Source of the DNA: Acinetobacter courvalinii
Lineage (GTDB): Bacteria; Pseudomonadota; Gammaproteobacteria; Pseudomonadales; Moraxellaceae
NCBI RefSeq assembly: GCF_014635545.1
Contig: NZ_BMDA01000006.1
Coordinates: forward strand, 62,001 to 126,000
Reading direction: 5' to 3'
DNA length: 64,000 nt
Shown: positions 19,334-28,192 of the stretch, in pieces
Layout: each line of letters opens with the position of its first letter
Numbering within the stretch: the first letter of the stretch is position 1
Made by a program: the position numbers and the translations under genes
The notes under the pieces: model-generated
What the model was told of the DNA's origin: nothing
What the model saw: the letters and a program-made list of their open reading frames with translations, nothing else
Database searches by the model: none

Positions 19334-20221
19334 ATGATGATCACTTGGATTCTGTTTACCCTGATGGCTGCATTCATGCAGGCTTGGCGCAATGCATTTC
19401 AAAAACAACTTAGCACCAGCGTCGATGTCTACGGTACTACGCTGGCGCGATTTATCTTTTCACCGATCTTTGCCTTTAGCTATCTGGCCTTTCTCTATTT
19501 ACACCAGCCTGTCACCGCATCGGTGCATTTTTCCGATAAATTCTGGTTCTATATTGTGATTGCAGGGATTAGCCAGATTTATGCCACGGCCTTGATGGTG
19601 AAACTGTTTCAGCAAAAGAACTATGCCATTGGCGTGGGACTCGCCAAAAGTGAAGCGATTCTGGCCGCCTTGGTCGGGGTACTGTTCTTACAGGAGCATC
19701 TCAGCACATGGGGCTGGGTCGGCGTGGTGATTGGGGCACTGGCGGTATTTTTACTCAGTAAAGGTAAGCAACAGTCTGATTTATCCTTAAAAACGCTGAT
19801 GATTGGGCTGGGCAGTGGGCTTTGTTTCGCCATCACCTCTTTATTGGTGCGTGAAGCCAGTCTGGAACTGAGCATGTTGCCATTCCTGCATCGTGCTGCT
19901 TGGGTGTTGTGCAGTCTGATCAGCTTTCAATGCATGGTATTGCTGATCTATCTTGGATTTTTTAGCCGCCCGACGCTGTATAAAATGTGGCAGCGCGTTG
20001 GGCTGACCTTGAGAGTGAGTATCTGTAGTTTTCTGGCCTCGGTCGGCTGGTTTAGTGCCATGAGTATGCAGACCGTCGCCATCGTCAAAACGCTGGGGCA
20101 GGTCGAAATCTTATTTAGTTTGCTGATCTCGGCCTTTTTCTTTAAGGAGAAACTCGCCAAAACCGATCATTTAGGTCTATGGCTGGTCATTGTCGCCGCG
20201 ATTATGGTGATTTGGGCCTAA
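19334..20221 (+). CDS. EamA/DMT-superfamily transporter
   Basis: A 295-residue inner-membrane protein with about ten hydrophobic segments arranged as two EamA repeats (about residues 3-140 and 150-293). The conserved C-terminal repeat pattern is seen in QTVAIVKTLGQVEILFSLLISAFFFKEKLAKTDHLGLWLVI. DMT carriers export or import small metabolites; the substrate cannot be read from sequence. The start could be ATG 19334 or 19337, and no strong ribosome binding site is visible. Confidence 0.85.
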   Translation: MMITWILFTLMAAFMQAWRNAFQKQLSTSVDVYGTTLARFIFSPIFAFSYLAFLYLHQPVTASVHFSDKFWFYIVIAGISQIYATALMVKLFQQKNYAIGVGLAKSEAILAALVGVLFLQEHLSTWGWVGVVIGALAVFLLSKGKQQSDLSLKTLMIGLGSGLCFAITSLLVREASLELSMLPFLHRAAWVLCSLISFQCMVLLIYLGFFSRPTLYKMWQRVGLTLRVSICSFLASVGWFSAMSMQTVAIVKTLGQVEILFSLLISAFFFKEKLAKTDHLGLWLVIVAAIMVIWA

Positions 20222-20793
20222 ATCACAATCGCTTTTTGAAAAAATACACATGTAAATTTGAATTTATCGGAATATAAATCGTAGTTTTTTACTGGAAGTG
20301 GGAAATATTTCAATATTTATCTTTTGGCATGCAAAATTATTTCATTGAGCGTTAAAAATAGCAGTTTTTAGGAAAACAATCCCGCCGTGATCTGCCTAAA
20401 CTATGTCTCAAGGGTGTGAAAGGGATCGAAAAGAGTAGCATGCACCGACGCTTATAAAGCAAGTGTGTACGTACCCAAAAGGTCTCGATTCGGCTTAGGA
20501 CGCTATAGATCAAAAGTTTATAGGCAAAGGTTATGGCTTACAAAGTCATAGGTGTTGAAGTAAACAACCTCTGTTTTCCCTTGATACCCTAAAAAATTTA
20601 ACCAAATAGAAAATAATAATCAGCGCCAAATAATAAACACTGCATCAATAAAATCAGAAACGAATGTGATATCCATCCTGTAATCCTGCCATTATGAAGA
20701 TAAGTCGATATTTTTATATTAAAAAACAAAATGATATAATTTTATTTATACCTAAAAATCAAAACATGATCACAGGAACAGGTCAATACAAGA
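20222..20793. other. 572-bp gene-poor gap with a less A+T-rich island
   Basis: Most of this gap is very A+T-rich, but about 20380-20590 is clearly richer in G+C and has coding-like texture. All six frames are broken by stops within about 60 codons, and no translated piece matches a family I know. It may be a decayed gene fragment or a small RNA. No tRNA or strong terminator was seen. Confidence 0.4.
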
Positions 20794-21246
20794 ATGAATC
20801 AGTTTGAGCTTAAAATCCGCTATCCCCATCAGATCAATCCTAATGAAATCGATGCGATGGGGACATTTGACCTGGCCTCGATTTTAATTAAATTTGACGA
20901 GATGAGCTGGCGTCAGCAACTGGTTCGTCAATTACAGCTCAATGGTACCGATACCCGTTTTATCGTGACCGATCTTGATACCGGTCAAACCATTGCCATT
21001 ACGCTGGATGCCTATGCCAAGTCTCAACAACTGGAATTTAAACTGGACAGCGATGTTGGGGTGATTGTGCCGAAAAAAGACCTATTTGGACTGGTGACCC
21101 GTAAAAGCAAAGAGAGCATCGCCTTTAAACAGCTGAGTCTGGCGCGGGCAAAAGACTATCTGATTGCCTTTTTAAACCGGGACATTGCCTTGCTGGAACA
21201 GAAATATAAAGACAACTTAAGCAAAGGCATCAAAGTTCATTCTTAA
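20794..21246 (+). CDS. Hypothetical cytosolic protein (150 aa)
   Basis: A 150-residue protein without signal peptide or membrane segment. It begins MNQFELKIRYPHQINPNEID; the centre, TRFIVTDLDTGQTIAITLDAY, looks like beta strands, and the C-terminus is helical and lysine-rich. Codon use resembles the neighbouring housekeeping genes, so it is probably real. It is preceded by a very A+T-rich promoter-like region and followed by rluA with its own promoter. I do not recognise the family. Confidence 0.65.
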   Translation: MNQFELKIRYPHQINPNEIDAMGTFDLASILIKFDEMSWRQQLVRQLQLNGTDTRFIVTDLDTGQTIAITLDAYAKSQQLEFKLDSDVGVIVPKKDLFGLVTRKSKESIAFKQLSLARAKDYLIAFLNRDIALLEQKYKDNLSKGIKVHS

Positions 21247-21279
21247 TCATTCAACGCTCTGGCCGATAACATCAGCCTG

Positions 21280-21307
21280 TTGCGAAACTGTTGTGCAGCA
21301 CTATAAT
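21280..21307 (+). promoter_or_regulatory. rluA promoter candidate
   Basis: TTGCGA (21280-21285), 16-bp spacer and TATAAT (21302-21307), about 41 bp before the rluA ATG. Confidence 0.6.
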
Positions 21308-21348
21308 CGCTGCTGTTTCCGTCCTCGTGCCTGCCTGGCTATTTTCTC

Positions 21349-22014
21349 ATGCCTTTAAATGACAACTTTGTATATGCACCTCCACCACATCCCTTAGAAA
21401 TCGTCTATGAAGATGAGGACCTGATTGTGGTGAACAAGCCTGCGGGATTATTATCGGTGATGGGGCGTTTACCCGAGCATCAGGACAGTGCCTATTTACG
21501 GGTTTTACAACAGCATCCTGTGGCCAAAGTGACGCATCGTCTGGATATGGCGACCTCCGGGCTGTTGATGTTTGCCAAGCATCGTGAAGCAGAAGTCGCC
21601 GTCAGTAAAATGTTTCAGGCACGAACCGTCAAGAAATACTATCAAGCACTGGTACAAGGCGAGATTCAGGCCGAGGGCAGTGTTGAGGTTCCGTTAATTA
21701 CCGATTGGGAAAACCGTCCACGCCAGATGGTGCATTTTGAACTGGGCAAGCAGGCCAAAACCTTATTCCAGCGTATCGATTATGATGCGACAACCGATCA
21801 AAGCCGTGTCCGTCTGGAACCGGTAACAGGGCGTTCGCATCAATTGCGGGTGCACATGATGCACATTGGCCATCCGATCATGGGGGATAAACTGTATCAC
21901 CCTGAGCCTGCCCGCTTTCATTTAACCCGCATGGCACTGCATGCCGCTTATCTGGCCTTTCAGCATCCACTCAAGCAGCATCAGGTTGAAATTCATTCTG
22001 AGGTAAACTTCTAA
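21349..22014 (+). CDS. rluA: Dual-specificity RNA pseudouridine synthase RluA
   Basis: Isomerises uridine to pseudouridine in 23S rRNA and tRNA. The 221-residue length fits RluA (no S4 domain), rather than the longer RluC/D. The catalytic motif HRLDMATSGLLMFAK lies near residues 61-75 with its aspartate. VTGRSHQLRVHMMHIGHPIMGDKLY near 160-184 is the conserved second block. It has its own promoter candidate and is followed 25 bp later by a GNAT gene that may be cotranscribed. Confidence 0.9.
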   Translation: MPLNDNFVYAPPPHPLEIVYEDEDLIVVNKPAGLLSVMGRLPEHQDSAYLRVLQQHPVAKVTHRLDMATSGLLMFAKHREAEVAVSKMFQARTVKKYYQALVQGEIQAEGSVEVPLITDWENRPRQMVHFELGKQAKTLFQRIDYDATTDQSRVRLEPVTGRSHQLRVHMMHIGHPIMGDKLYHPEPARFHLTRMALHAAYLAFQHPLKQHQVEIHSEVNF

Positions 22015-22039
22015 AAGACCACAAAAAACAGGCAAGCTA

Positions 22040-22513
22040 ATGTATTCGATTCAACAGGTGCTTTGGCAGACATTACTGCCTACACAACAACGGCAACTTA
22101 AAACCTTGTTGCTGGAGGCCGATCCGGATTGGGCGGCGATAGAGACCTATCTATTTAACTCAGATATATTTGTGCTGCTCAATCAGCAGGCACACATCAT
22201 TGCCCAACTGTGTTTATGCAAAAGCGATGCTCAGGCTGAAATTAAAAATCTGGCTGTAGATGCAGGTTATCAAGGCCAGGGTTTGGCTAAAACACTGATT
22301 CAGCATGCGATTGCCTATGCTCAACAGCTGAAGCTCCATACGTTATGGGTCAAGACCGGGAATTCCAGCCTAGATCAGTTGGCGCTGTATCAAAAATGCG
22401 GTTTTAGGCTGTCACATATTGAAGCGGATGTTTTTAAAGATTATCCGGCGCCGATTTATGAAAACGGGATTCGCTGCCTTGATCAGGTGGTGCTATCGAT
22501 TGTATTTGAGTGA
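22040..22513 (+). CDS. GNAT-family N-acetyltransferase
   Basis: A 157-residue acetyl-CoA-dependent acyltransferase. The acetyl-CoA pyrophosphate-binding motif is seen in AEIKNLAVDAGYQGQGLAKTLIQHAIAYAQ (about residues 68-97, with QGQGLA as the loop), and the fourth motif in LDQLALYQKCGFRLSHIE near 112-129. The substrate cannot be predicted. It probably shares a transcript with rluA. Confidence 0.85.
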   Translation: MYSIQQVLWQTLLPTQQRQLKTLLLEADPDWAAIETYLFNSDIFVLLNQQAHIIAQLCLCKSDAQAEIKNLAVDAGYQGQGLAKTLIQHAIAYAQQLKLHTLWVKTGNSSLDQLALYQKCGFRLSHIEADVFKDYPAPIYENGIRCLDQVVLSIVFE

Positions 22514-22645
22514 GTGAATAGATCATTCACTAAAGCTATTTATTTTTTCACTACAATAATGTTATTAACACGTCTAAAAATTGCAATAAAAATCGGTTAA
22601 TCTATAGCCAAATATCAACTCCAAAACACAACAAAGGATATGCAT

Positions 22646-23014
22646 ATGACACGTGATTATGACAAATTTCCAGATAATGATAATGGCAACGTACTGTGGC
22701 AAATGGTTGAGGATGGCAATGACCTGAATGAACCGCATGAAGTTGAATTTTCGATTGTGTTTGAGACACAGCAACAGATTGAAAAATGTGCCTTACACCT
22801 GTTGCATCAAGAACAGAAAATTTCCCTGTTTCAGGAAGAACAGCACTCCGATGGCTCGGATCTGTGGGTATTGAATATTCATGTCAACATGACACTGGAA
22901 TACGAAGATATTGCTGATCTGGAAGAATGGATGACCAAGATCGCTCAGGAGTTCAATGGTGAATATGATGGCTGGGGCTGTATGAGCTATATTTACGATG
23001 AAGAAGATGAGTAA
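22646..23014 (+). CDS. rraB: RraB-like regulator of RNase E activity
   Basis: A 122-residue acidic protein of the RraB family, which in E. coli binds the C-terminal part of RNase E and modulates mRNA decay. Visible family features are DGNDLNEPHEVEFSIVFET, the central VNMTLEYEDIADLEEWM and the GEYDGWGCMSY block near the end, followed by an acidic DEEDE tail. ATG 22646 is favoured because AAAGGA is 7 nt away; ATG 22640 is too close. Confidence 0.85.
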   Translation: MTRDYDKFPDNDNGNVLWQMVEDGNDLNEPHEVEFSIVFETQQQIEKCALHLLHQEQKISLFQEEQHSDGSDLWVLNIHVNMTLEYEDIADLEEWMTKIAQEFNGEYDGWGCMSYIYDEEDE

Positions 23015-23032
23015 TCTGACCGCTGTCTGAAT

Positions 23033-23058
23033 AAAAGCCCTGATCGAAGGGCTTTTTT
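23033..23058. terminator. Terminator between rraB and the convergent Lrp gene
   Basis: AAAAGCCC-tgatcgaa-GGGCTTTTTT stem-loop with tails suited to both directions. Confidence 0.8.
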
Positions 23059-23076
23059 ATTGCGTAGGCTTGGATG

Positions 23077-23547
23077 CTAGACACCCATATCCAGATATAA
23101 AGATTCTTTCACTTCCTCCATCACCACATAGCTATGTGAAGAAGCCGAGGCGGGTAGTTTTTTCAGTAAATCCCCTAACAGGCGACGATAGGCACTCATT
23201 TCTTTAAGACGTGCTTTCACCAGATAATCAAATTCCCCTGAAATCAGATGGCATTCCAGAACCTCTGGAATATCCACCAGATCACGTGCGACCTGATCAA
23301 AGACATCGCCCGATTTCGCCGACAGTTTGATTTCCAGAAACACCAACAGGTTTCGGTCGACATATTCCGGATTGAGGCGGGCGTAGTAGCCCATGATGAT
23401 GCCTTCACGCTCCAAGCGCTTGACCCGTTCTGAACAGGGCGTGGTCGATAAGTTGACCCGTGAAGCCAGCTCACTGATCGCAATACGTCCTTCCCGCTGC
23501 AGAATATCTAAAATCAGGCGATCAATCCGGTCTAATTTACGCATCAT
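23077..23547 (-). CDS. Lrp/AsnC-family regulator (DadR-like)
   Basis: A 156-residue transcription regulator. The N-terminal helix-turn-helix (about residues 5-60) has LDRIDRLILDILQREGRIAISELASRVNLSTTPCSERVKRLE. The C-terminal RAM/AsnC ligand domain follows, with SGEFDYLVKARLKEM near 104-118. Divergent from dadA with a perfect interrupted palindrome (23645-23663) between them, so it very likely controls alanine catabolism, as DadR/Lrp does in Pseudomonas and E. coli. Two adjacent ATGs (23547, 23544) follow AAGGGAA. Confidence 0.88.
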   Translation of the reverse strand: MMRKLDRIDRLILDILQREGRIAISELASRVNLSTTPCSERVKRLEREGIIMGYYARLNPEYVDRNLLVFLEIKLSAKSGDVFDQVARDLVDIPEVLECHLISGEFDYLVKARLKEMSAYRRLLGDLLKKLPASASSHSYVVMEEVKESLYLDMGV

Positions 23548-23644
23548 ATATTCCCTTTTATTTTAATTTTTCCGTGACGAAAACATCAAATTACCTGGAT
23601 TATACCCATAAAATCAGTGAAAAAAACTATTGATCCAAAAATAT

Positions 23645-23663
23645 ACTAGTTAAATAAACTAGT
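23645..23663. promoter_or_regulatory. Lrp-type operator candidate upstream of dadA
   Basis: ACTAGTT-AAATA-AACTAGT: two 7-bp arms around a 5-bp A/T centre, typical in shape of Lrp/AsnC binding sites, 21 bp before the dadA ATG. Confidence 0.6.
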
Positions 23664-23683
23664 GTGTGCGTGAGGGAACGACG

Positions 23684-24940
23684 ATGCGCGTAATCGTTTT
23701 AGGAAGTGGCGTCATTGGTGTGGCAAGTGCCTATTATCTTGCACAACAAGGTGCGCAAGTGACGGTACTTGACCGTCAATCAGGACCTGCAAAAGAAACC
23801 AGCTTTGGTAACGCAGGCCAAATCTCCCCAGGATATTCAACGCCGTGGGCAGCCCCTGGCATTCCGTTTAAAGCGGTCAAGTGGATGTTCCAGCATCACG
23901 CGCCCTTAGCCATTAATATTGATGGCAGCATGTGGCAGTTGCAGTGGATGGCACAGATGCTGAAAAACTGTAATCCACAAAGCTATGCGGTGAATAAAGA
24001 ACGCATGATGCGTGTCGCAGAATATAGCCGTGACTGCTTACGTGACTTAAGAGCGCAAACGGGCATCAACTATGAAAACCGTGCCAAGGGTACGCTACAG
24101 GTGTTCCGTAGCGAAGCACAACTTGAAGCGGTGCAGCGTGATATTGAAGTGCTGAAAGAATGTGGTGTTGATTTTGATTTACTCAATGCTCAGGAACTGG
24201 CAAGTGTTGAACCTGCTTTAGCACATACCGATAAACTGGTCGGTGGTTTGCATTTACCGAATGATGAAACCGGCGATTGTTATCTGTTTACCAATGCCTT
24301 GGCGAAACTGGCGCAAGACCTGGGCGTAGAGTTCAAGTTTGATCAAAATGTCGAAAACCTGATTGTTGAAGGCGACCAGATCAAAGGTGTGGTAGTCAAT
24401 GGTGAAGTCCTGACTGCGGATCGTTATGTTCTGGCCTTTGGTAGTTATTCACGTGATTTCCTTAAACCGCTTGAGCTGAATTTGCCTGTGTATCCGGTTA
24501 AGGGCTATTCACTGACCATTCCAATTGTGGAACCAAAATTTGCACCACAATCAACAGTACTGGATGAAACCTACAAGGTTGCCCTGACCCGTTTTGACCA
24601 GCGTATCCGCGTTGGTGGTATGGCAGAACTGAGTGGTTTTAATCTGGGTCTGAAACAAGACCGTCGTGCCACGCTGGAAATGGTGACGCAGGACCTGTTC
24701 CCGGGCGGTGACTTATCTCAGGCTTCATTCTGGACAGGCTTACGTCCGATGACCCCAGACAGTACCCCGATTATTGGTGCAACAAAATATAAGAATCTGT
24801 TCCTGAATACCGGTCATGGAACGCTTGGTTGGACCATGGCGTGCGGTTCTGGCAAGTTGATCAGTGATCTGGTCATGAACCATCGTCCAGAGATCAGTAC
24901 CGACGGTTTATCCATTCAGCGTTATTCACACGCTGCATAA
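23684..24940 (+). CDS. dadA: D-amino acid dehydrogenase, small subunit
   Basis: FAD enzyme that deaminates D-alanine (and other D-amino acids) to pyruvate and ammonia, passing electrons to the respiratory chain at the inner membrane. The 418-residue form starts [20 protein letters not shown], the dinucleotide-binding fold, with GAGGGA just upstream. A 6-codon upstream extension is rejected. [39 protein letters not shown] near the C-terminus is the conserved second FAD block. It is followed after 24 bp by alr. Confidence 0.95.
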   Translation: MRVIVLGSGVIGVASAYYLAQQGAQVTVLDRQSGPAKETSFGNAGQISPGYSTPWAAPGIPFKAVKWMFQHHAPLAINIDGSMWQLQWMAQMLKNCNPQSYAVNKERMMRVAEYSRDCLRDLRAQTGINYENRAKGTLQVFRSEAQLEAVQRDIEVLKECGVDFDLLNAQELASVEPALAHTDKLVGGLHLPNDETGDCYLFTNALAKLAQDLGVEFKFDQNVENLIVEGDQIKGVVVNGEVLTADRYVLAFGSYSRDFLKPLELNLPVYPVKGYSLTIPIVEPKFAPQSTVLDETYKVALTRFDQRIRVGGMAELSGFNLGLKQDRRATLEMVTQDLFPGGDLSQASFWTGLRPMTPDSTPIIGATKYKNLFLNTGHGTLGWTMACGSGKLISDLVMNHRPEISTDGLSIQRYSHAA

Positions 24941-24964
24941 CCACGCTTTACAAGGAAGTTTAGT

Positions 24965-26068
24965 ATGCCTCGCCCGATTACTGCGGTGATTCATGCCCAG
25001 GCCTTACGCCAGAATCTGGCGGTGGTCAGGCAGTCGGTTCCTAACAGCAAAGTCTTTGCCGTGGTCAAAGCCAATGCGTATGGACATGGGATTGAACGGG
25101 TCTATGACGCTTTTAAAAGTGCCGATGGTTTTGCCTTACTTGATCTCGAGGAGGCAAAACGTCTACGTGCTTTAGGCTGGACCGGCCCGATTTTATTACT
25201 GGAAGGAATTTTCTCTCCGCAAGACCTATTTGATTGTACGCAGTATCAATTAAGTTTTACTGTGCATAGTGAGCAGCAGCTGGCCTGGTTGCAGCAACAT
25301 CCCTATCCCGCCCAGTTTGATATTTTCCTGAAAATGAACAGTGGCATGAACCGTTTAGGTTTCAAGCCACCGCAATATCGTGAAATCTGGCAGCAGTTGT
25401 CTTCGTCTACGCAAGTGAGATCCGTGACCCATATGATGCATTTTTCCGATGCTGATGGTGATCGTTTCGGTCAGAAGGGCATTGACTATCAGCTCAGCGA
25501 GTTTGAAGCCACCATTCAGGATTTACCGGGCCAAAGATCGGTCAGTAACAGTGCTGCAATCTTAAGATATCAAACGCAATTGCAATCGGATTACGTGCGC
25601 GGTGGCATCATGCTGTACGGCAGTTCCCCCGATTATCCCAAACACAGCATTCAGGACTGGGGCCTTGCGCCAACCATGAGCTTGCGCAGCGAAATCATTG
25701 CCGTGCAACAGCTCAATGCCAATGAAAGTGTCGGTTACGGCTCCAGCTATATAGCCGAACAGCCAATCCGGATCGGTATTGTGGCGTGTGGTTATGCCGA
25801 TGGTTACCAACGTATTTCAGCGACTGGTACGCCGGTACTGGTCAACGGAATCCGAACCCGAACCATTGGTCGTGTCAGCATGGATATGCTGGCGGTGGAT
25901 CTGACTCCGATCAGTGATGCACAGGTGGGCAGTGAAGTGGTGCTATGGGGCCAATCCCGCACAGGAACAATTTTACCGATTGACGATGTCGCGGCGACCT
26001 CAGGCACCATTGGTTATGAACTGATGTGCGGTGTCACGGCACGTGTCAATTTTATCTATCAGGAATAA
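24965..26068 (+). CDS. alr: Alanine racemase (catabolic type)
   Basis: PLP enzyme interconverting L- and D-alanine. Its place after dadA indicates the catabolic DadX role, feeding D-alanine to DadA. The 367-residue length is typical. The PLP lysine is in VVKANAYGHG (about residues 33-42). The catalytic tyrosine is in NESVGYGSSY (about 255-264), followed by RIGIVACGYADGYQR. RVSMDMLAVDL near 302 is the conserved C-terminal domain stretch. ridA follows 10 bp later. Confidence 0.93.
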   Translation: MPRPITAVIHAQALRQNLAVVRQSVPNSKVFAVVKANAYGHGIERVYDAFKSADGFALLDLEEAKRLRALGWTGPILLLEGIFSPQDLFDCTQYQLSFTVHSEQQLAWLQQHPYPAQFDIFLKMNSGMNRLGFKPPQYREIWQQLSSSTQVRSVTHMMHFSDADGDRFGQKGIDYQLSEFEATIQDLPGQRSVSNSAAILRYQTQLQSDYVRGGIMLYGSSPDYPKHSIQDWGLAPTMSLRSEIIAVQQLNANESVGYGSSYIAEQPIRIGIVACGYADGYQRISATGTPVLVNGIRTRTIGRVSMDMLAVDLTPISDAQVGSEVVLWGQSRTGTILPIDDVAATSGTIGYELMCGVTARVNFIYQE

Positions 26069-26078
26069 GGAAATAATC

Positions 26079-26438
26079 ATGTCAAATTCAGATATTCAAA
26101 AGATCAACACCAACGAAGTCATGAGTGCGGTAACGGTATTCAATAAAGTGGTGTATTTGTCCGGTCAGGTGCCTAAAAATGCCGATCTGGATATTGAAGG
26201 ACAAACCCGTGAAGTGCTTGCCACCATCGAACAATTACTGGCTTCAGCAGGAACCGATAAATCACGCTTGCTCTCTACGCAACTGTTTTTAAAGGATCTT
26301 TCAGATTTCCCTGTGGTGAATAGCATCTGGATTGACTGGCTAAAAGGTCATGTTGCGCCTTCACGTGCCACCATTCAGGCAGATCTGGTCAATCCAAAGT
26401 GGTTGATCGAAATTGCGGTTGTTGCAGCACAAAAATAA
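26079..26438 (+). CDS. RidA-family enamine/imine deaminase
   Basis: A 119-residue RidA/YjgF-family protein that hydrolyses reactive 2-aminoacrylate-type enamines/imines released by PLP enzymes and amino acid oxidases. Visible features are VVYLSGQVPKNADLDIEGQTREVLATIEQLLASAG and the C-terminal VAPSRATIQADLVNPKWLIEIAVVAA with its substrate-binding arginine. AAGGAAA sits 6 nt before the ATG. Location directly after dadA and alr suggests it clears imines from alanine catabolism. Confidence 0.88.
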   Translation: MSNSDIQKINTNEVMSAVTVFNKVVYLSGQVPKNADLDIEGQTREVLATIEQLLASAGTDKSRLLSTQLFLKDLSDFPVVNSIWIDWLKGHVAPSRATIQADLVNPKWLIEIAVVAAQK

Positions 26439-26456
26439 AGCGATCCGCTTTATTTT
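26432..26456 (+). terminator. Hairpin overlapping the ridA stop
   Basis: AAAATAAAGCG-atc-CGCTTTATTTT is an 11-bp perfect stem that begins inside the last ridA codons. The T-rich descending arm makes it a terminator or attenuator before cycA. Confidence 0.55.
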
Positions 26457-26542
26457 TGCTTAAAAAATATAAAAAAAGAAGAAAAGTAACGTATTTGCAG
26501 TAGATAAAACGTAGTGAGATACGTATTTTCTTGCAATTAAAA

Positions 26543-26602
26543 ATGAGTCAGCCCGCAGGAATGGACGGCTAGCAATAGCACAACAATAACAGGCTGGCTC
26601 AT
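26543..26602 (+). ncRNA. Structured leader upstream of the cycA-like gene
   Basis: ATGAGTCAGCC (26543-26553) can pair with GGCTGGCTCAT (26592-26602) over 11 positions with one G-U, closing a 38-nt internal loop region. It ends 29 nt before the permease ATG and could be a cis-regulatory RNA. I do not recognise a known riboswitch class. Confidence 0.35.
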
Positions 26603-26631
26603 GAGGGAAACGTAAAAAGGAACTTTTGGTT

Positions 26632-28068
26632 ATGACGGTTACACATCAACAGTCAGAAGGCGAACAGTCGCCCAATGACTTGCAGCGCAAACTCTCCAAT
26701 CGCCATTTGCAACTGATTGCAATTGGCGGTGCCATCGGTACGGGCCTGTTCATGGGCTCAGGAAAAACTATTTCACTGGCAGGCCCATCGATTCTGTTTA
26801 TTTACATGATTATCGGCGGGATGTTCTTCTTTTTGATGCGAGCACTCGGCGAGTTGTTGCTGGCAAATTTACACTATAAATCTTTTGTCGACATGGCGCA
26901 TGACCTGATTGGCCCATGGGCTGGCTACTATATGGGCTGGACCTACTGGCTGGGCTGGGTACTGGTCGGAATCGCCGATCTGGCCGCCGTGATCAACTAT
27001 TTAACCTTCTGGCTGCCCGAAGGCACTATGTTTACCCCGATCGGGCAGGCCGCAATCAGTGCCGGTTGTGTGCTGTTTGTGTTGTTCCTGAATCTGCTGA
27101 CGGTGCGTCTGTTTGGCGAAATTGAATTCTGGTTTGCGCTGATCAAGATTCTGGCGATCGTCGGGCTGATTGGTGTCGGCGGTTATATGATCTTTAGCCA
27201 TTTCCATGCTCCACATGGCGCGGTGGCATCGCTCAGTAATGTCTGGTCGCATGGCGGGATGTTCCCTAAAGGACTAGATGGCTTCTTGGCTGGCTTCCAG
27301 ATCGCAGTCTTTGCCTTTGTCGGGGTAGAGCTGATTGGAACGACCGCGGCAGAAACCAAAGATCCGCATAAGAACTTGCCAAAAGCGATTAATGCCATTC
27401 CGATCCGGATTATCCTGTTTTATGTACTGGCTTTACTGGTGGTAATGTCGGTCACGCCATGGAATATTATCCGTGCCGACAAGAGCCCATTTGTGGAATT
27501 ATTCATGAATGCCGGGATTGTCACCTCGGCTATTATCATGAATCTGGTGGTGCTGTCTTCGGTGATGTCATCGATGAACAGTGGCGTATTCTCCACCAGC
27601 CGTATGCTGTTTGGTCTGTCTAAAGATGGTCAGGCACCGAATGCATTTGCACGGTTATCCAAAAGCGCCGTACCTGCCAATGGTCTGATCTTTTCCTGTG
27701 TGTTCATCATGGGTGGGGCAGTACTGCAATACTTTGTACCGAATACTCTTGAAGCCTTTACCTTGGCGAGTTCATTGTGTGTCATTCTGTTCATCAGTGT
27801 CTGGAGTCTGATTATGGTGTGCTATATCCGCTACCGTAAGTTACGTCCGGAACTGCATGCACAATCGAAATTCAAAATGCCGGGCGGCGTCTTCATGTCT
27901 TATGTGGTGATTGCCTTCTTGCTATTTGCACTGGTGATCTTGGCATTGGAACCGGATACCTTAAAAGCACTGTATGTCAGTCCTTTATGGGTGATTCTGT
28001 TGGCGGTGACCTATCAGTTGCTGTATAAGCCAAGAATGAAAAAACTCGGTCGTGAACTGGTGCAATAA
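26632..28068 (+). CDS. cycA: D-serine/D-alanine/glycine-type amino acid permease
   Basis: A 478-residue amino-acid permease of the APC superfamily (AAT family) with twelve predicted membrane segments. The hallmark LSNRHLQLIAIGGAIGTGLFMGSGKTISLAGPS is at about residues 22-54, and FVGVELIGTTAAETKDPHKNLPKAIN near 228-253 is the conserved AAT block. In the dad cluster it most likely imports alanine (D or L) or related amino acids. ATG 26632 is used, with AAAAAGGAAC upstream. The leader forms a large stem-loop. Confidence 0.85.
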   Translation: MTVTHQQSEGEQSPNDLQRKLSNRHLQLIAIGGAIGTGLFMGSGKTISLAGPSILFIYMIIGGMFFFLMRALGELLLANLHYKSFVDMAHDLIGPWAGYYMGWTYWLGWVLVGIADLAAVINYLTFWLPEGTMFTPIGQAAISAGCVLFVLFLNLLTVRLFGEIEFWFALIKILAIVGLIGVGGYMIFSHFHAPHGAVASLSNVWSHGGMFPKGLDGFLAGFQIAVFAFVGVELIGTTAAETKDPHKNLPKAINAIPIRIILFYVLALLVVMSVTPWNIIRADKSPFVELFMNAGIVTSAIIMNLVVLSSVMSSMNSGVFSTSRMLFGLSKDGQAPNAFARLSKSAVPANGLIFSCVFIMGGAVLQYFVPNTLEAFTLASSLCVILFISVWSLIMVCYIRYRKLRPELHAQSKFKMPGGVFMSYVVIAFLLFALVILALEPDTLKALYVSPLWVILLAVTYQLLYKPRMKKLGRELVQ

Positions 28069-28085
28069 ATCCTGCCGAGTGGATG

Positions 28086-28115
28086 AAAGCCGATCTATAG
28101 TGATCGGCTTTTTTT
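28086..28115 (+). terminator. Intrinsic terminator after the permease
   Basis: AAAGCCGATC-tatagt-GATCGGCTTT followed by a T-run. Confidence 0.85.
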
Positions 28116-28192
28116 ATGCTCTGGTTTAACCACAAATATGTGATGTTGTATTAAATATTATCCTACCTTTAGGTTTAAATCCAAAAAATAAT

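Noticed and set aside
26543-26602. Glycine riboswitch before cycA
   Set aside because: The stem-loop lacks the conserved glycine-aptamer sequence blocks, so only an unclassified leader is reported.
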